From a virus: 64,000 bases of DNA. Below the pieces are notes generated by a model. That model was not told the DNA's origin and searched no databases. It saw nothing but the letters and a program-made list of their open reading frames with translations. The stretch covers positions 1 through 64,000 of the IMG/VR virus record IMGVR_UViG_3300037485_000206; one strand, given 5' to 3'. Position numbers and translations under genes: made by a program. Position 1 is the stretch's first letter. Every line of letters starts with the position of its first letter. This document shows positions 42,301 through 50,345 of the stretch, piece by piece.

Positions 42301-45300
42301 CCCACTGACGTTTCATTTGGGGGCCCGCAGAAAGGGCGTATCTCTTAAAGAGATTAAGTCCGCTAGACATCTTTTAGCAGAAAGCGGCCAATACCCAAAT
42401 CTGGAATTTGCCCGAACTTTATCAATTGACTATTCGACTACTAAAGCAAAGTTTCCAAAGCTAAGAACAATAGACAAGCTGATTCTTGAACAATCGTATT
42501 TTTATACAAAACCTGATAAAGGCGACGGCACTTTCTACTTTGCGGGCGACACAAAAGTTCGCGCTTTAGGGATAACCACACCGCGTACTGATAAGTACGG
42601 TACTTACACGGTTGATCTGAATGGCATAGAAACGGTTAGTGAAGATATTGGTATTATCGAGAGCCGTGAAGGCGGAAAAGCCCCGCTAATACTAAATTTT
42701 CCAGATATAAAATTTACCCCAATTCCAAATCTTGTATCTGAAAAGAAAGCAGAAGAAAGCATACTTAAAGCAGCGGCGGAGGTATTTAAAGCAGCCAATC
42801 TAAACAGAGATCTTTTTACTAACAATGATGCTTGGGGCGAGTTAGATGGGGATGGGGTAGAAGAAGCAGAAAGCATCCTCTTTAAATCAGAAAATGATTT
42901 TCTAAGAGCGCTGCCTACTGAAGCCCGAGTAGTTGCTAGAAGGGCTTTTGATGACTTTGACGAACTCAACCCTCCCGGCGACGACGGGAACGAGTCGTAT
43001 GCAGAGCGCGTTTTTTCTGTTGTTCGCCACACTATAAAAACAGCAAAGGCAGACCCAGTGCAGGTCTATATGGCCCTGCTCCGCTCTTTTGACCGTACTG
43101 CTACTCTGCTTGGAGAAGATGTCAAAGTAAACTTGCCTCAGCGTATTGCGGATGCGCCCCCCATATCGGAGGTCAACGACAACAACGAGGAGTTCCTCTA
43201 CAGCAAGCCGATGTACGCCAACGACACGCTGGCTGCGGCGGGCGCTGTGGGTGACCAGTTCATCGCCAAGAACAAGTCTACGTATGAGAAGGTCAAGGCC
43301 AACGGCACTGGGCTGGCTTTTGAGACCAGCTACATAGACCGCTTCGCTGGCTTCGAGCGTCTGGCTAAGTTGATGCCTTCCCTCAAGGGCACGCAGATGA
43401 TGTACTACCTGCGTATGTACGATCAGCGCATGAACTTCGTCTCGCAGTCCGTCTCTAGGGGCGCTCTGCAACTCGTCAAGAAGACACGCCCCGATGGCGG
43501 CAAAGAGTTCCTGATCGAGAGCAAGGAAGGTCCATCGTTGGCGGGCGTGGTTGGGATTCTGAAGGACGCTACGAAGATGGTCGGCAACGGGGAGGGCGTC
43601 AACCGCCTGTTCACGCTGTACCTGTCAGCCATCCGCGCTAAATCCAAGGGGCTGGACGCGCTGCATTTCGGTACTGCCCTGACGCAGGCCGATTTGGACA
43701 AAGCCATGAAGGCAATCCAAGACACCCCCGGGCTGGAGGCGATCTTCAAGCGTGCGCGTGATGAGTACAACGCCTACAACCGGGGGCTGATTAACTTTGC
43801 GGTGCAGACCGATGCGCTCAGTAAAGACGTTGCGGCCACCCTGCTGAAGGAGAACGACTACATCCCTTGGTATCGCCAGCGCAACGGCGTGGCTGAGTTG
43901 GTCATCGGCAAGGAAACGCCCATCAACGTGGGCAACATCACCCACCAGCCGTACCTGAAAGAGCTTATCGGGGGCGACACTCCGATCTTGGACTTCATGA
44001 CCAGTTCTGTGCAGAACACGAATCTGCTCACAGACATGGCGCTGCGGAATCGAGCCACGCTGACCAGCGTCATGGAGTTGGTTGAGATGAAGCTTGCCAA
44101 GATCGGCAGCAAGAACATGGCGGGTCCGAACATCGTCAAGTTCCGCGTCGATGGCGAAGACCGAGCAGCCATGATCGATACCGACACGGCTGGCGTCGAT
44201 GCGGACATCCTCGTCAAGGGGATGGAGGGCATCCCTGTTCAGTTGTCGGGCATAGCTCGGATACTGGCGTTCCCTGCCACCGTCTTACGCAAAGCGATCA
44301 CGCTGTCTCCGCTGTACGTGGCACGGCAGTTGTTCCGTGACTCGTTGGCTGCACCGATTCTTTCTGGCGCTGACTTCTTGCCGATCATGGGGGCACTGAA
44401 GGAACTCAATAGCTCTACCAAGAGCACGCTGGAGAGCCGGGGCATTACGGGCGGACAGATATTCACTGGTGGATCAGAAGACCTGACCAAGATCCTGCAA
44501 GACATCACGGACGGCAAGTCCACATGGATGCAGGGCATCAACAAGCTGCAAGCCATGAACATGGAGGCGGATGCGCTTACCCGTCGCGCTCAGTACAACA
44601 GCTACATCAAGCAAGGTCTGTCCGAGATGGAGGCCACGCTCATGGCGCTGGAGTCCATGAACTTCAACAAGCGTGGCGCGTCTCCTAGTATCCACCTTGC
44701 CAACTCGTTGATCCCATTCTTCAACGCGCAGATCCAGTCGATGAACGTGCTGTACAAGGCGTTCAACGGGAAGATGCCGTTTAACGAGCGTCTCAGGATC
44801 AAAGAAAAGCTCATCGAGCGTGGCCTGATTCTGGCGGGCATCTCCGTGACCTACGCTATAGCAATGCAGGACGACGAGGCATACAAGAACGCCACGCCTG
44901 ACCAGAAGTACGGCAACTGGTTCTTCCGTATCCCGGGAATTGACGAGCCTCTCAGGTTCCCTATCCCGTTTGAAATCGGCTACATCTTCAAGGCGTTGCC
45001 CGAAGCGCTGGTCAACACGATGATGACAAAGCACGGCGGCGAAGAAGCAGTCGAGGCGTTTACAACGATCTTCAAGCAACTCATTCCGGGCGGCACTTCT
45101 CTTGGCATCCCGCAAGCAATGAAGCCTGCCATCGAGGCAAAGCTTGGCAAGTCGTTCTACACAGGCCGCGACATCTTGAATCGCCAAGAGCAAGGGCTGC
45201 TGCCAGAACAACAGGTCCGCCCAGAGACCACCGAAGCATCCAAGTACATTGCCTCTGGCCTCGGTATGTCACCGATCATTCTGGACGGTCTGGTGCAGGG

Positions 45301-45760
45301 CTATACCGGGACGATGGGCTTGGCGCTGCTGCAAGCCGTCAGCGCAGGGTTGCCGCTCAAGGGCGAAAAGGGACCGGAGCAAGCGTACAAGCGCCTGTCT
45401 GAAATGCCTGTGATCGGCGGGGCGTTCCAGCCCAACGATGCGGGCGGCATCATCACCAATGTGTACGAGCGGATGCTGGAGATCCAGAAGCTCGACAATT
45501 CGGTGGACGCTCTTATCAGCAGGGGGCGGGTGGCAGACGCCAAGGAGTTGGTGGCCCAGCGCAGCAACGAGTACATGATGTCGGAAGTCGCTGGCGAGTA
45601 CATCTCAACAATCCGGGAACTTACGCAGTATGAGAACGCGATTAAGGCATCGGACCTTTCCCCAGAGGAAAAGCGTAAGAGGCTGGACGAGATCCGTAAG
45701 ATGAAGATCAGGTACTCGGCGCAGTCGCGCCAAGCTGTAGATAAAACCACACTCCAATAA
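36305..45760 (+). CDS. Giant polyvalent internal virion protein, 3151 residues
   Basis: The start MPYTVELPDGRSVEFPDD is the standard N-terminal beta module of phage ejection giants, followed by Ala-rich helical segments (residues about 100-350), long coiled coils and Pro-rich linkers. A metzincin-like zinc protease domain has HEGTH (His1459, Glu1460, His1463) with a downstream EFTAEVM. Residues about 1625-2285 are a low-G+C insert with the motif GTSWCTA (Trp1825-Cys1826). The last about 850 residues (NTLAAAGAVGD-like start; HLANSLIPFFNAQIQSMNVL near 2790) match the large polyvalent protein associated domain group (LPD38-like). It is probably injected with the DNA and acts inside the cell. It is the last gene of the late unit. 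Confidence 0.8.
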   Translation: MPYTVELPDGRSVEFPDDVPKEKAAEIIRSQLGIGEGKKGLGAAVAKGTESMVSQMRSGLGGIFSSPEEAATAGLERGKGINTEYADQIGFDKVKEAYGRGLLPAAGEVIRQVPLALAEQLPNLATMAGGAKAGAMALARATPYGRIIGGIAGALAPSAVQQFGGNIERQAAEQQEAEQPVAIDRGAALAATAVQAPLDVLGNYIPLGGRLVGKLVGIPEKALLADTTGKVAKLAEEKLLATLAKGTGVGILAEVPTEVTQQMLERAQAGLSLTDADALKEYGETIYQTALLGPLGAVGRVSERAGARSQIDQQKQEEQRQAQILQANLEQQQQAATAAAQKQAEIEEAQYRQSPQFVADAEQAYATLQQEVATLNAALRTKVGPDDLAGVAARKEARDRLREINKDPKTAKIVQDYRDAQKMKPPAAGAPPAATPPAAAGTPAAAGPVLALPAPTPEEPAPEPKPEPLEGLMQQYDELEQQSNSLADRLQQAGAAKDTEAHSTLLEQYKGIEDRRKAIGAKIEQQGGVAGYALDKPPEEFKGLPVHQEELAEIEKKIKAATKAAENAGTNGEFALQNKALAKLDALNTQKQALQQDIEKRRDAIKKQQAVASTGTGETMPLFTKGEAPPSPAGVDTPNVTERARGLANKPSEAKPVPRRARAAKEETGPTTPNMFDQLAEQDRAEEERNLRERGQTRPLFTEEQAPLPKAETEDKAPQRYNTVKESGELIEGRSPRRDREGILDNAPEETRSEAGRMHDIFSPFNIYSTDLRNGELLGDFARNVGRAKDREARTQSLDAKAADQRRFMEAMEQRLNLPGRKRVRAVFPIQDFQPSKFQPFDPYVKTMDDIQALRDRIEQKGKANKSILQQAVDAYAAREKYNELLDKGVMPLLTPASMPLKFESWLKGIQKLNNKISYSKSVVPGEFTEVKPMPPLGMKDKVDALAAKAKGEKELTRPLTKNEIKQIRDKRDSADRVYNKLVTEKITPATNQIFALYESLYEVSDVEAYDKTTARKTADVETLGRTRNKVSKEADVAARFREGDVRKEVANSQTMQDFADKAGRESEVYLAASAQFAKRLGATINEYGELEVGANKRNGDKVEAANIELDEIAMREGRKTPAYKAELKKSVERLQDAISYSNQTQQTKRTEQVVRKTTVEPTTMRTGSEDSKEGATTTTVKRGATSAEISPKRKPAPAAAETPAAEPAEQAEVPRSATDKRAPPTEEDGPRKPKVSQTPASQEKKRDETPEEAKARLEAVADKARTLLIKESDRLDAFRNELTDLEDELDASQVRLAEEEAQGRGTPTRELVREYQSRIANQKNSIKAQNLATTRAHLEYSAAVREAQAVKVPPKAAGEKFLRGVESNSPDLTPEQVTALENNKLTDALKSIAADSRTSKLNKAVALRLAELLDNTNIKIAANVADQSGASALGKVNVSGTQITLNRKGGLSQETLLHEGTHAAIERVLSMPDSQLTDIQRVAKRELMALHAAIKNDPRITSTFAKGSLSEFTAEVMSNRTLQLQLSDKKWKLSDAWKGFKSIVLRMLGIERPETMLGAAIQSIDALFTPTSMQQKGQAKGTKLSAKDIAALHTGSNSMKQFAEQFGTDFIKQADRSPEDAERIGQDYLDQMSYKPGDFVAPAEETKLSYKAIMPDGTPYDPDNALHYISASVETFAILQAGGNENVRRREARQITRKRVDALRQLVDDFSFSSPYTKIEQALVAKAASKYAIIADKNGRLKIAEIATNNRHPVAVVGNNAVAAIIQELRAGKSLKAAFLDGLQSEADKNVKRNGSKNGWQKFEQSDDLDDAVKLNAACAGTSWCTASGVETASDQLTDGDFYVNFKDGVPTVAVRMDGKDKIGEVRGHTQNQGLTDEQQQIAKDFISANKFEGSREYLKEMVKKETLIRVFQTGYMTPKDIYAVGAEYSSTSDAIEPSWGWYRFSNLDGYNQIRPNPSAKVLKRFTDILEMSVELAIEDGHYVIGYIAGTYGNDITAPLTFHLGARRKGVSLKEIKSARHLLAESGQYPNLEFARTLSIDYSTTKAKFPKLRTIDKLILEQSYFYTKPDKGDGTFYFAGDTKVRALGITTPRTDKYGTYTVDLNGIETVSEDIGIIESREGGKAPLILNFPDIKFTPIPNLVSEKKAEESILKAAAEVFKAANLNRDLFTNNDAWGELDGDGVEEAESILFKSENDFLRALPTEARVVARRAFDDFDELNPPGDDGNESYAERVFSVVRHTIKTAKADPVQVYMALLRSFDRTATLLGEDVKVNLPQRIADAPPISEVNDNNEEFLYSKPMYANDTLAAAGAVGDQFIAKNKSTYEKVKANGTGLAFETSYIDRFAGFERLAKLMPSLKGTQMMYYLRMYDQRMNFVSQSVSRGALQLVKKTRPDGGKEFLIESKEGPSLAGVVGILKDATKMVGNGEGVNRLFTLYLSAIRAKSKGLDALHFGTALTQADLDKAMKAIQDTPGLEAIFKRARDEYNAYNRGLINFAVQTDALSKDVAATLLKENDYIPWYRQRNGVAELVIGKETPINVGNITHQPYLKELIGGDTPILDFMTSSVQNTNLLTDMALRNRATLTSVMELVEMKLAKIGSKNMAGPNIVKFRVDGEDRAAMIDTDTAGVDADILVKGMEGIPVQLSGIARILAFPATVLRKAITLSPLYVARQLFRDSLAAPILSGADFLPIMGALKELNSSTKSTLESRGITGGQIFTGGSEDLTKILQDITDGKSTWMQGINKLQAMNMEADALTRRAQYNSYIKQGLSEMEATLMALESMNFNKRGASPSIHLANSLIPFFNAQIQSMNVLYKAFNGKMPFNERLRIKEKLIERGLILAGISVTYAIAMQDDEAYKNATPDQKYGNWFFRIPGIDEPLRFPIPFEIGYIFKALPEALVNTMMTKHGGEEAVEAFTTIFKQLIPGGTSLGIPQAMKPAIEAKLGKSFYTGRDILNRQEQGLLPEQQVRPETTEASKYIASGLGMSPIILDGLVQGYTGTMGLALLQAVSAGLPLKGEKGPEQAYKRLSEMPVIGGAFQPNDAGGIITNVYERMLEIQKLDNSVDALISRGRVADAKELVAQRSNEYMMSEVAGEYISTIRELTQYENAIKASDLSPEEKRKRLDEIRKMKIRYSAQSRQAVDKTTLQ

Positions 45761-45923
45761 GCTCGTCACGAATGCCCGGGATCGCCCGGGCATTCAACAT
45801 CTTCAGCTTCAGTGCTTCGCGTAGCCCCAACTCGCGAATCAGGGCGGTATCTAGGCAAGGGATAAAGAACCCGTCGCCCGGGTCTAGCTCAGTCCACGGA
45901 TAGTGGATCCGAAGTTTCACCAT
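45708..45923 (-). CDS. Small protein, 71 residues, last gene of the leftward unit
   Basis: It starts inside the end of the primase-helicase gene (35-base overlap) and runs 53 bases into the 3' end of the giant gene on the other strand. The product has FIPCLDTALIRELGLREALKLK and ARAIPGIRDELIGVWFYL, a compact alpha/beta pattern; no family recognised. Its coding sequence contains the convergent hairpin at 45770-45795. Confidence 0.65.
   Translation of the reverse strand: MVKLRIHYPWTELDPGDGFFIPCLDTALIRELGLREALKLKMLNARAIPGIRDELIGVWFYLQLGATAPST
45770..45795. terminator. Hairpin at the convergent end of the late and early units
   Basis: GAATGCCCGGG, ATCG, CCCGGGCATTC: a perfect 11-bp stem ten bases after the stop codon of the giant gene. 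There is no T-run, but the position at the meeting point of the two transcription units suggests a terminator or transcript end. It is also coding sequence of the - strand gene at 45708-45923. Confidence 0.6.
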
Positions 45924-48825
45924 CGCCTCCGATCAGTTCTGCGCCCTCGTCGTCTTCCTGCATGGTGGTCTTCCTGCGGCTGATCTTCAGCGCAGCCACG
46001 CGCATCTGCGGCCCCTTGGTCTTCGAGGTCATGTTCTTCTTGGGCATATGCGTGACCACGAACATATCGGCCAGTTGCCGCTTGAAGTCCGTATAGCCGA
46101 AGCTCATTGACGCACAGTACGCCTTGAGCATCCCCTCCTCGATGTAGTAGTCGATGTGCTCCGGGGTAACGTCATGCTCGACCCGCCCCATGATGGACGA
46201 GCGCGTCAGCGACTGATCGACCTCCCTCTCCTCCCCAAGCGTAGTAATCAAACGCTTGAGCGCGTCGTCGTAGCGCACCACGATCATCTTGCCGTAGTTG
46301 TCGCGGGTATAGGCGTTCAGTACATCCTCGGCGGTACGCGCACTGCCCTTGATGTTGATCCGCATATTCTCAACACACTCCTTGAATGTGTTCATGATCT
46401 CGCGCATGGGTAGCTCGATAATCCCTGCATGAGTCTTATTGAACAAGATCCCCGCAGCGAGCCCCGCCCCGATGCCGCCCACCCAAAACCGCTCGTCGTT
46501 GGTAGCCCCGAAGTCTTTGAAGACTTGCCGAACGCAGTCAGGAACCAGCGTCTTCAACAGGTCAACATTCTTCGCCATGTAATCGACCATCATGTGGCCT
46601 GCCACAGCATAGTTATGCTGCAAGGATTTGATGATCTCGATCTCGTGTGGCTCCCACTTTAGAACATCAGTCCATGTGAATTCCAGCAGTCGGCGCAGTT
46701 CACCCTCGGCTGCGTGCTTGCGTCCACCTGTCAGACTATCTACAGCGTGGGTGTTCGAGGACATGATCGCCACCGTCATCCACGTAGACAGGTTCAGGCG
46801 TTCCTTGTTGGAGCCAGACTCCATGCGCTCCTTGCCCTGCCCCTCAGTCATGTCCAGCAGAAACTCGGGGAACCACTCGAAGTCCTTGCGGTTCTTGCTG
46901 GTGATCTCATCAGTGATCAGGGGGATGCTGCCCAGCAGCCCCAAGCGCTGCTGCATGGCAACAGGCGATGTGCCCTTGCCTGTACGGTAGCGAACTGGGT
47001 GGCCCCAGATAGATGCGGCGGCTTCCAGCGCCAGCGACTTACCCGTGCCAGACTCTGTCGAGCCGCAGTGATACGTCATCCCGTACAACCCTGTGAAGCG
47101 CATCAGTGGGGCCGAAGCTCCTGCCAACATAATAGCCAGATGGCTATACATCTTCTTGCGGATAAGAAGATTGATACATTCCCGCCAACCTTCGATGGTC
47201 CCCGCAGGTTTGGTATAGGCGTTCTGGTTCTGCAATTCTTTCATGGGGACGGTGAGCGGACCATTCTTGGAATAGATGCGCCCAGAGTAGACGAACGTAT
47301 CGTCTTCCTGCCAGCCGTAACTCGATGGAACCTTGACGGGAGCCCTGCCGCTACTGGCCTCCTCCACGCACTGCCTGACGTAGGCGAACAGGTTCACATC
47401 GTTGCCTGACCCGATGGCCGCGATGATGTTCTGCTCGGCCAGCGCCTTGACCGTCTCGTCCTTGCTGACCACCGCACGCTGCGGCAGCGTGATCTGGAGC
47501 ACGCCTTCGTTGGGCTTGATCGCCATCATGTGGACGGTGTGTACGCCTTGGCAGTTGAGGATGTCCACGACAAATAGATCGAACGGCAGCAACAGAATCT
47601 GGCGCTTGACCTTATTCCCGGCAGCATCTTCGTCGGTCTTCTCCATGTAGACGCCGCCCTTGGCCCCGTAAGCAAACCCCTTGGGGGGCGTGGGACGAAT
47701 GACTTTGACGACTTCATCAGGGATCGACGGGCTGTCTGACGGCAGCACGACCTCGATCTCTTTCTCCTCGGTATCAAGCGCTACCTCACGCCCAAGCGCC
47801 AGCGGGTTGGTGATCTTGCCGAAGTGTGGACAGGTATGGCACAGACCCGGGTTCTCGCTCTCCAACTTTGTGCAGGGATACGGCCCCTTGATCTGGGCAA
47901 GCTTGGCCTGCATCCGATCCTCGTCGTAGGGGTGCAACTTGGACAGCCACCTGACTGCCTTGTCTCCATCCGTACAGACCTTGGCGATGCTCAACCAGCC
48001 ACGCCACGCTGGCTCCATGCCTTCTTCCGCAGCGTTCTCGACGTAGTGCTGAAGCTGAGCGCACCCAGTACCGGCCTTGGTTGCGTTGAGGATCTTCTTG
48101 AAACTCGTCACGGAGTTCTCGAACATCTTGACGGCAGACGCTGAGGGCAGTGCCTTGGGGCGCTCCCCCAGCAGACTCAACGCGGACACTGTCGGTACTG
48201 GCGGCAGCGCGGTTAGCTTGCCGGTGATGAAAGCGCTGATCACATCGAAGTCGAAGATGCTGCCTTCAGACAACAGCACCACGTGGCGAGGCTCGCCGTA
48301 CTTCTCTTTGAAGTTGGTCGTGCCGGGGATCCGCAGAACCCGCGCTGCATCCGCCGTCACCGTCATGTCGATGGCAAGCTTCTCTTGCTTGCACAAGCGC
48401 TTCAGATTCTCAGCAATCGGCTTCCATGCGTCGATGGAAATCGCGTCATGCAGCGGCCAGTAACAGTGCAGCCCACCACCCGAGCCGACGATCCACGGAC
48501 GCCCGAACTGATCCAGCCCAGTCTCGGTGAGGAACGCGCTGAGTGCAAGCGCTGCCTGCTTCTTCGAGGCGTACCCATCCATATCGATGAAGAACGCCCG
48601 GATGAACTGCGCGTTGGCTGCGGTGCGCTTGCCTGATTTTTCAAACGTCGAGAGCGCGAAGTATGCGTTCTTGTTGTCCGATACCCAGTTGTCTACGGCA
48701 GGATAGATTTCATTGAGGTCTGTGACGAATAGGTGTTCTTTTTTTACTGTGGATAGCTCTGCCGCGCAATACAGCCCGTGTTGCGGAGACGGCAAAACAA
48801 CCGCTAGAAACTCAAGCGGGTTCAT
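45889..48825 (-). CDS. Primase-helicase (AEP-type primase plus DUF927-like helicase)
   Basis: 978 residues. The N-terminal archaeo-eukaryotic primase has IRAFFIDMDGY (Asp81, Asp83), GSGGGLHCYWPL (113-125) and ADAARVLRIPGTTNFK (158-173). A central linker carries Cys residues (CHTCPHFG). The C-terminal helicase has Walker A GSTESGTGKS (Lys596) and Walker B LITDEIT (Asp639, Glu640). It would synthesise primers and unwind DNA at the phage fork together with the family A polymerase. Short overlap with the small gene downstream. Confidence 0.88.
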   Translation of the reverse strand: MNPLEFLAVVLPSPQHGLYCAAELSTVKKEHLFVTDLNEIYPAVDNWVSDNKNAYFALSTFEKSGKRTAANAQFIRAFFIDMDGYASKKQAALALSAFLTETGLDQFGRPWIVGSGGGLHCYWPLHDAISIDAWKPIAENLKRLCKQEKLAIDMTVTADAARVLRIPGTTNFKEKYGEPRHVVLLSEGSIFDFDVISAFITGKLTALPPVPTVSALSLLGERPKALPSASAVKMFENSVTSFKKILNATKAGTGCAQLQHYVENAAEEGMEPAWRGWLSIAKVCTDGDKAVRWLSKLHPYDEDRMQAKLAQIKGPYPCTKLESENPGLCHTCPHFGKITNPLALGREVALDTEEKEIEVVLPSDSPSIPDEVVKVIRPTPPKGFAYGAKGGVYMEKTDEDAAGNKVKRQILLLPFDLFVVDILNCQGVHTVHMMAIKPNEGVLQITLPQRAVVSKDETVKALAEQNIIAAIGSGNDVNLFAYVRQCVEEASSGRAPVKVPSSYGWQEDDTFVYSGRIYSKNGPLTVPMKELQNQNAYTKPAGTIEGWRECINLLIRKKMYSHLAIMLAGASAPLMRFTGLYGMTYHCGSTESGTGKSLALEAAASIWGHPVRYRTGKGTSPVAMQQRLGLLGSIPLITDEITSKNRKDFEWFPEFLLDMTEGQGKERMESGSNKERLNLSTWMTVAIMSSNTHAVDSLTGGRKHAAEGELRRLLEFTWTDVLKWEPHEIEIIKSLQHNYAVAGHMMVDYMAKNVDLLKTLVPDCVRQVFKDFGATNDERFWVGGIGAGLAAGILFNKTHAGIIELPMREIMNTFKECVENMRINIKGSARTAEDVLNAYTRDNYGKMIVVRYDDALKRLITTLGEEREVDQSLTRSSIMGRVEHDVTPEHIDYYIEEGMLKAYCASMSFGYTDFKRQLADMFVVTHMPKKNMTSKTKGPQMRVAALKISRRKTTMQEDDEGAELIGGDGETSDPLSVD

Positions 48826-48841
48826 GTCGGTCCTTAGCGGG

Positions 48842-49066
48842 TCAGTCGAATAGGCGCATCTGGCGGGGATCTTCTTCCTTTGGTTGCGCTCTTTCTAGCG
48901 CCAGTGTGAACTCGTCAAGCAAGTCGTCCACTTTTTTTCGGGACTCAAGACTTAAGTTCAGATGCATAAAACGCCCAATGTCTTCCAGCAGCTCTTTTTG
49001 AAGCTTTCTTCGCAGTTCCATTTCCTGTTCTTCAGGCGTCATGGCGTCAGGTTGTATTCTTTGCAT
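48842..49066 (-). CDS. Small acidic helical protein, 74 residues
   Basis: The start at 49066 has GGAG six bases upstream; 49042 (overlapping the previous stop as ATGA) and 49078 are alternatives. Charged helices (TPEEQEMELRRKLQKELLED, KKVDDLLDEFTLALERAQ) end with PRQMRLFD. The QMRLFD-type tail resembles sliding-clamp-binding peptides (QxxLF), a point of inference only. It lies between an HTH regulator and the primase gene. Confidence 0.65.
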   Translation of the reverse strand: MQRIQPDAMTPEEQEMELRRKLQKELLEDIGRFMHLNLSLESRKKVDDLLDEFTLALERAQPKEEDPRQMRLFD

Positions 49067-49317
49067 ATCAGTCTCCATGCCTCGTCGGCAGTTGGTGTGT
49101 TCTTAAGGATGTTCAGCAGCATCTCGGCGCGTTGCTCGTAGGCCGGGAAAATCTCCCCGCCCAAGAACCAGTTGTAAACAGTCTGGCGAGTTACGCCCAG
49201 CGCCTTAGCGATGCGAACGACGGAAAAGTCGCGATTGATGGCCCACCGCCCTAGCTGGTTCCCCAGCGTCTTGGGGCAGTTGGCAATCGCGTTGATGGTT
49301 TTCTGTGAGTAAGGCAT
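49039..49317 (-). CDS. Cro/CI-type HTH DNA-binding protein, 92 residues
   Basis: A helix-turn-helix is at residues 33-52 (VVRIAKALGVTRQTVYNWF), the class of Cro-like repressors. The rest is helical (YEQRAEMLLNILKNTPTADE). It overlaps the next gene. It is one of two candidates for the protein that binds the 16-mer operator family. The start follows directly after the hairpin at 49326-49350. Confidence 0.8.
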   Translation of the reverse strand: MPYSQKTINAIANCPKTLGNQLGRWAINRDFSVVRIAKALGVTRQTVYNWFLGGEIFPAYEQRAEMLLNILKNTPTADEAWRLICKEYNLTP

Positions 49318-49325
49318 ATGTGGGC

Positions 49326-49350
49326 GGGGCCAGCAAACCTCGCTGGCCCC
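49326..49350 (-). terminator. Intergenic hairpin before the HTH gene
   Basis: GGGGCCAGC, 7-base loop, GCTGGCCCC. Read leftward it follows the stop of the ssDNA-binding candidate and precedes the HTH start by eight bases; no T-run. Attenuator or processing signal rather than a classical terminator. Confidence 0.6.
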
Positions 49351-49362
49351 AAACCTTTCTAG

Positions 49363-50337
49363 TTACTCGTCGTCCCAGTCGGACACTACGTCGGCCAAGC
49401 TCTTCTTGGCGGGGACGGCGGATGGCTTTGCTTCTGCCTTGCGAACGGCAGGCTCGGCTGGCTCCTCGGCAGGCTCCTCGGCAGGCTCTTCAGCCTTGGG
49501 CTTGGCCGCTGCCTTCTTAGGCGCAGGGGCTGGCGCTTCCTCCTCTTCCTCGACTACTGGCGCAGCCTTGGGTTTGGTTCCACCCAGACTGAGTGGGGCT
49601 GGCTTCACACCGTCCACTGCCGAGACGTTCAGCGCCACGGCGTTGATGGCTTCAGGCGACTTGCCCTTCTCCGCAGCGATGGCGTACTCGTCGTCGGTCA
49701 GCCAACGCATTGCCTTGAAGTGAAGCTTGGGAGCCTCGGCCTTGGTATCGAACTTCATCCGGGTCACGACGGTAGCGGGATCGACGCTCTGCGCCACGAG
49801 CCAGCGAGCATATGCTTGCAGCGGATGGTTGTCACCCTCGGATTTCCCGAAGATCGACGTTGCTGGCAGCGGCAACTGCATGACATCACTGCCCTCGATG
49901 TCGTTCGCCAAGACCACCGCCAGACGCTGCTGGTAGCGGCAGGCACGGCTCTGACCATTACCGGAACCCGCCACGTTCTGGGGGCAGGAGGTGCAAGTCT
50001 TCGACTGAGGCTCCTTGACGCCTGCGTCAGGCTTGTCGCCGTCCGTGCTCCAGCAGTTGGGCGCAGCGGCAGCGGCCTCTGGGTCGTACTTGTTCATGTA
50101 GAAGATCCGGGCGACCTTGGCCGCTGCCTTGACGATCACCACATCCAAGAAGCGCTCGTCGATAGCGCCGACTTCCTTGCCGTCAGACATCAGGCGAAAC
50201 ACGCCGCCCTTGATGGAGATGCGCTTACCGCCGCTACCGCCGCTGTTACCAGCCAGCGCCTTGGCGACATCCGAGAGCCCTGCTGCCCGTGCAAATGCCG
50301 GGATGCTTGATGGGTTGAACACTGCTACGTTACTCAT
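49363..50337 (-). CDS. Candidate ssDNA-binding protein
   Basis: 324 residues. The N-terminal half is a beta-rich domain (GGKRISIKGGVFRLMSDGKEVGA), followed by four Cys in zinc-finger spacing (Cys95, Cys115, Cys118, Cys133) and an acidic, Pro/Ala/Glu-rich disordered region (EEPAEEPAEEPAE) that ends LADVVSDWDDE. A flexible linker and acidic Asp/Trp tail are the hallmark of SSB proteins that recruit polymerase. It lies next to the primase and the helicase. The SSB role is inferred. Confidence 0.6.
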   Translation of the reverse strand: MSNVAVFNPSSIPAFARAAGLSDVAKALAGNSGGSGGKRISIKGGVFRLMSDGKEVGAIDERFLDVVIVKAAAKVARIFYMNKYDPEAAAAAPNCWSTDGDKPDAGVKEPQSKTCTSCPQNVAGSGNGQSRACRYQQRLAVVLANDIEGSDVMQLPLPATSIFGKSEGDNHPLQAYARWLVAQSVDPATVVTRMKFDTKAEAPKLHFKAMRWLTDDEYAIAAEKGKSPEAINAVALNVSAVDGVKPAPLSLGGTKPKAAPVVEEEEEAPAPAPKKAAAKPKAEEPAEEPAEEPAEPAVRKAEAKPSAVPAKKSLADVVSDWDDE

Positions 50338-50345
50338 GATTTTCC

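Noticed and set aside
36305-45760. N4-like virion RNA polymerase for the 3151-residue protein
   Set aside because: Size and gene order are suggestive, but I see none of the palm/finger motifs of single-subunit RNA polymerases, while the zincin and LPD38-like parts are visible.
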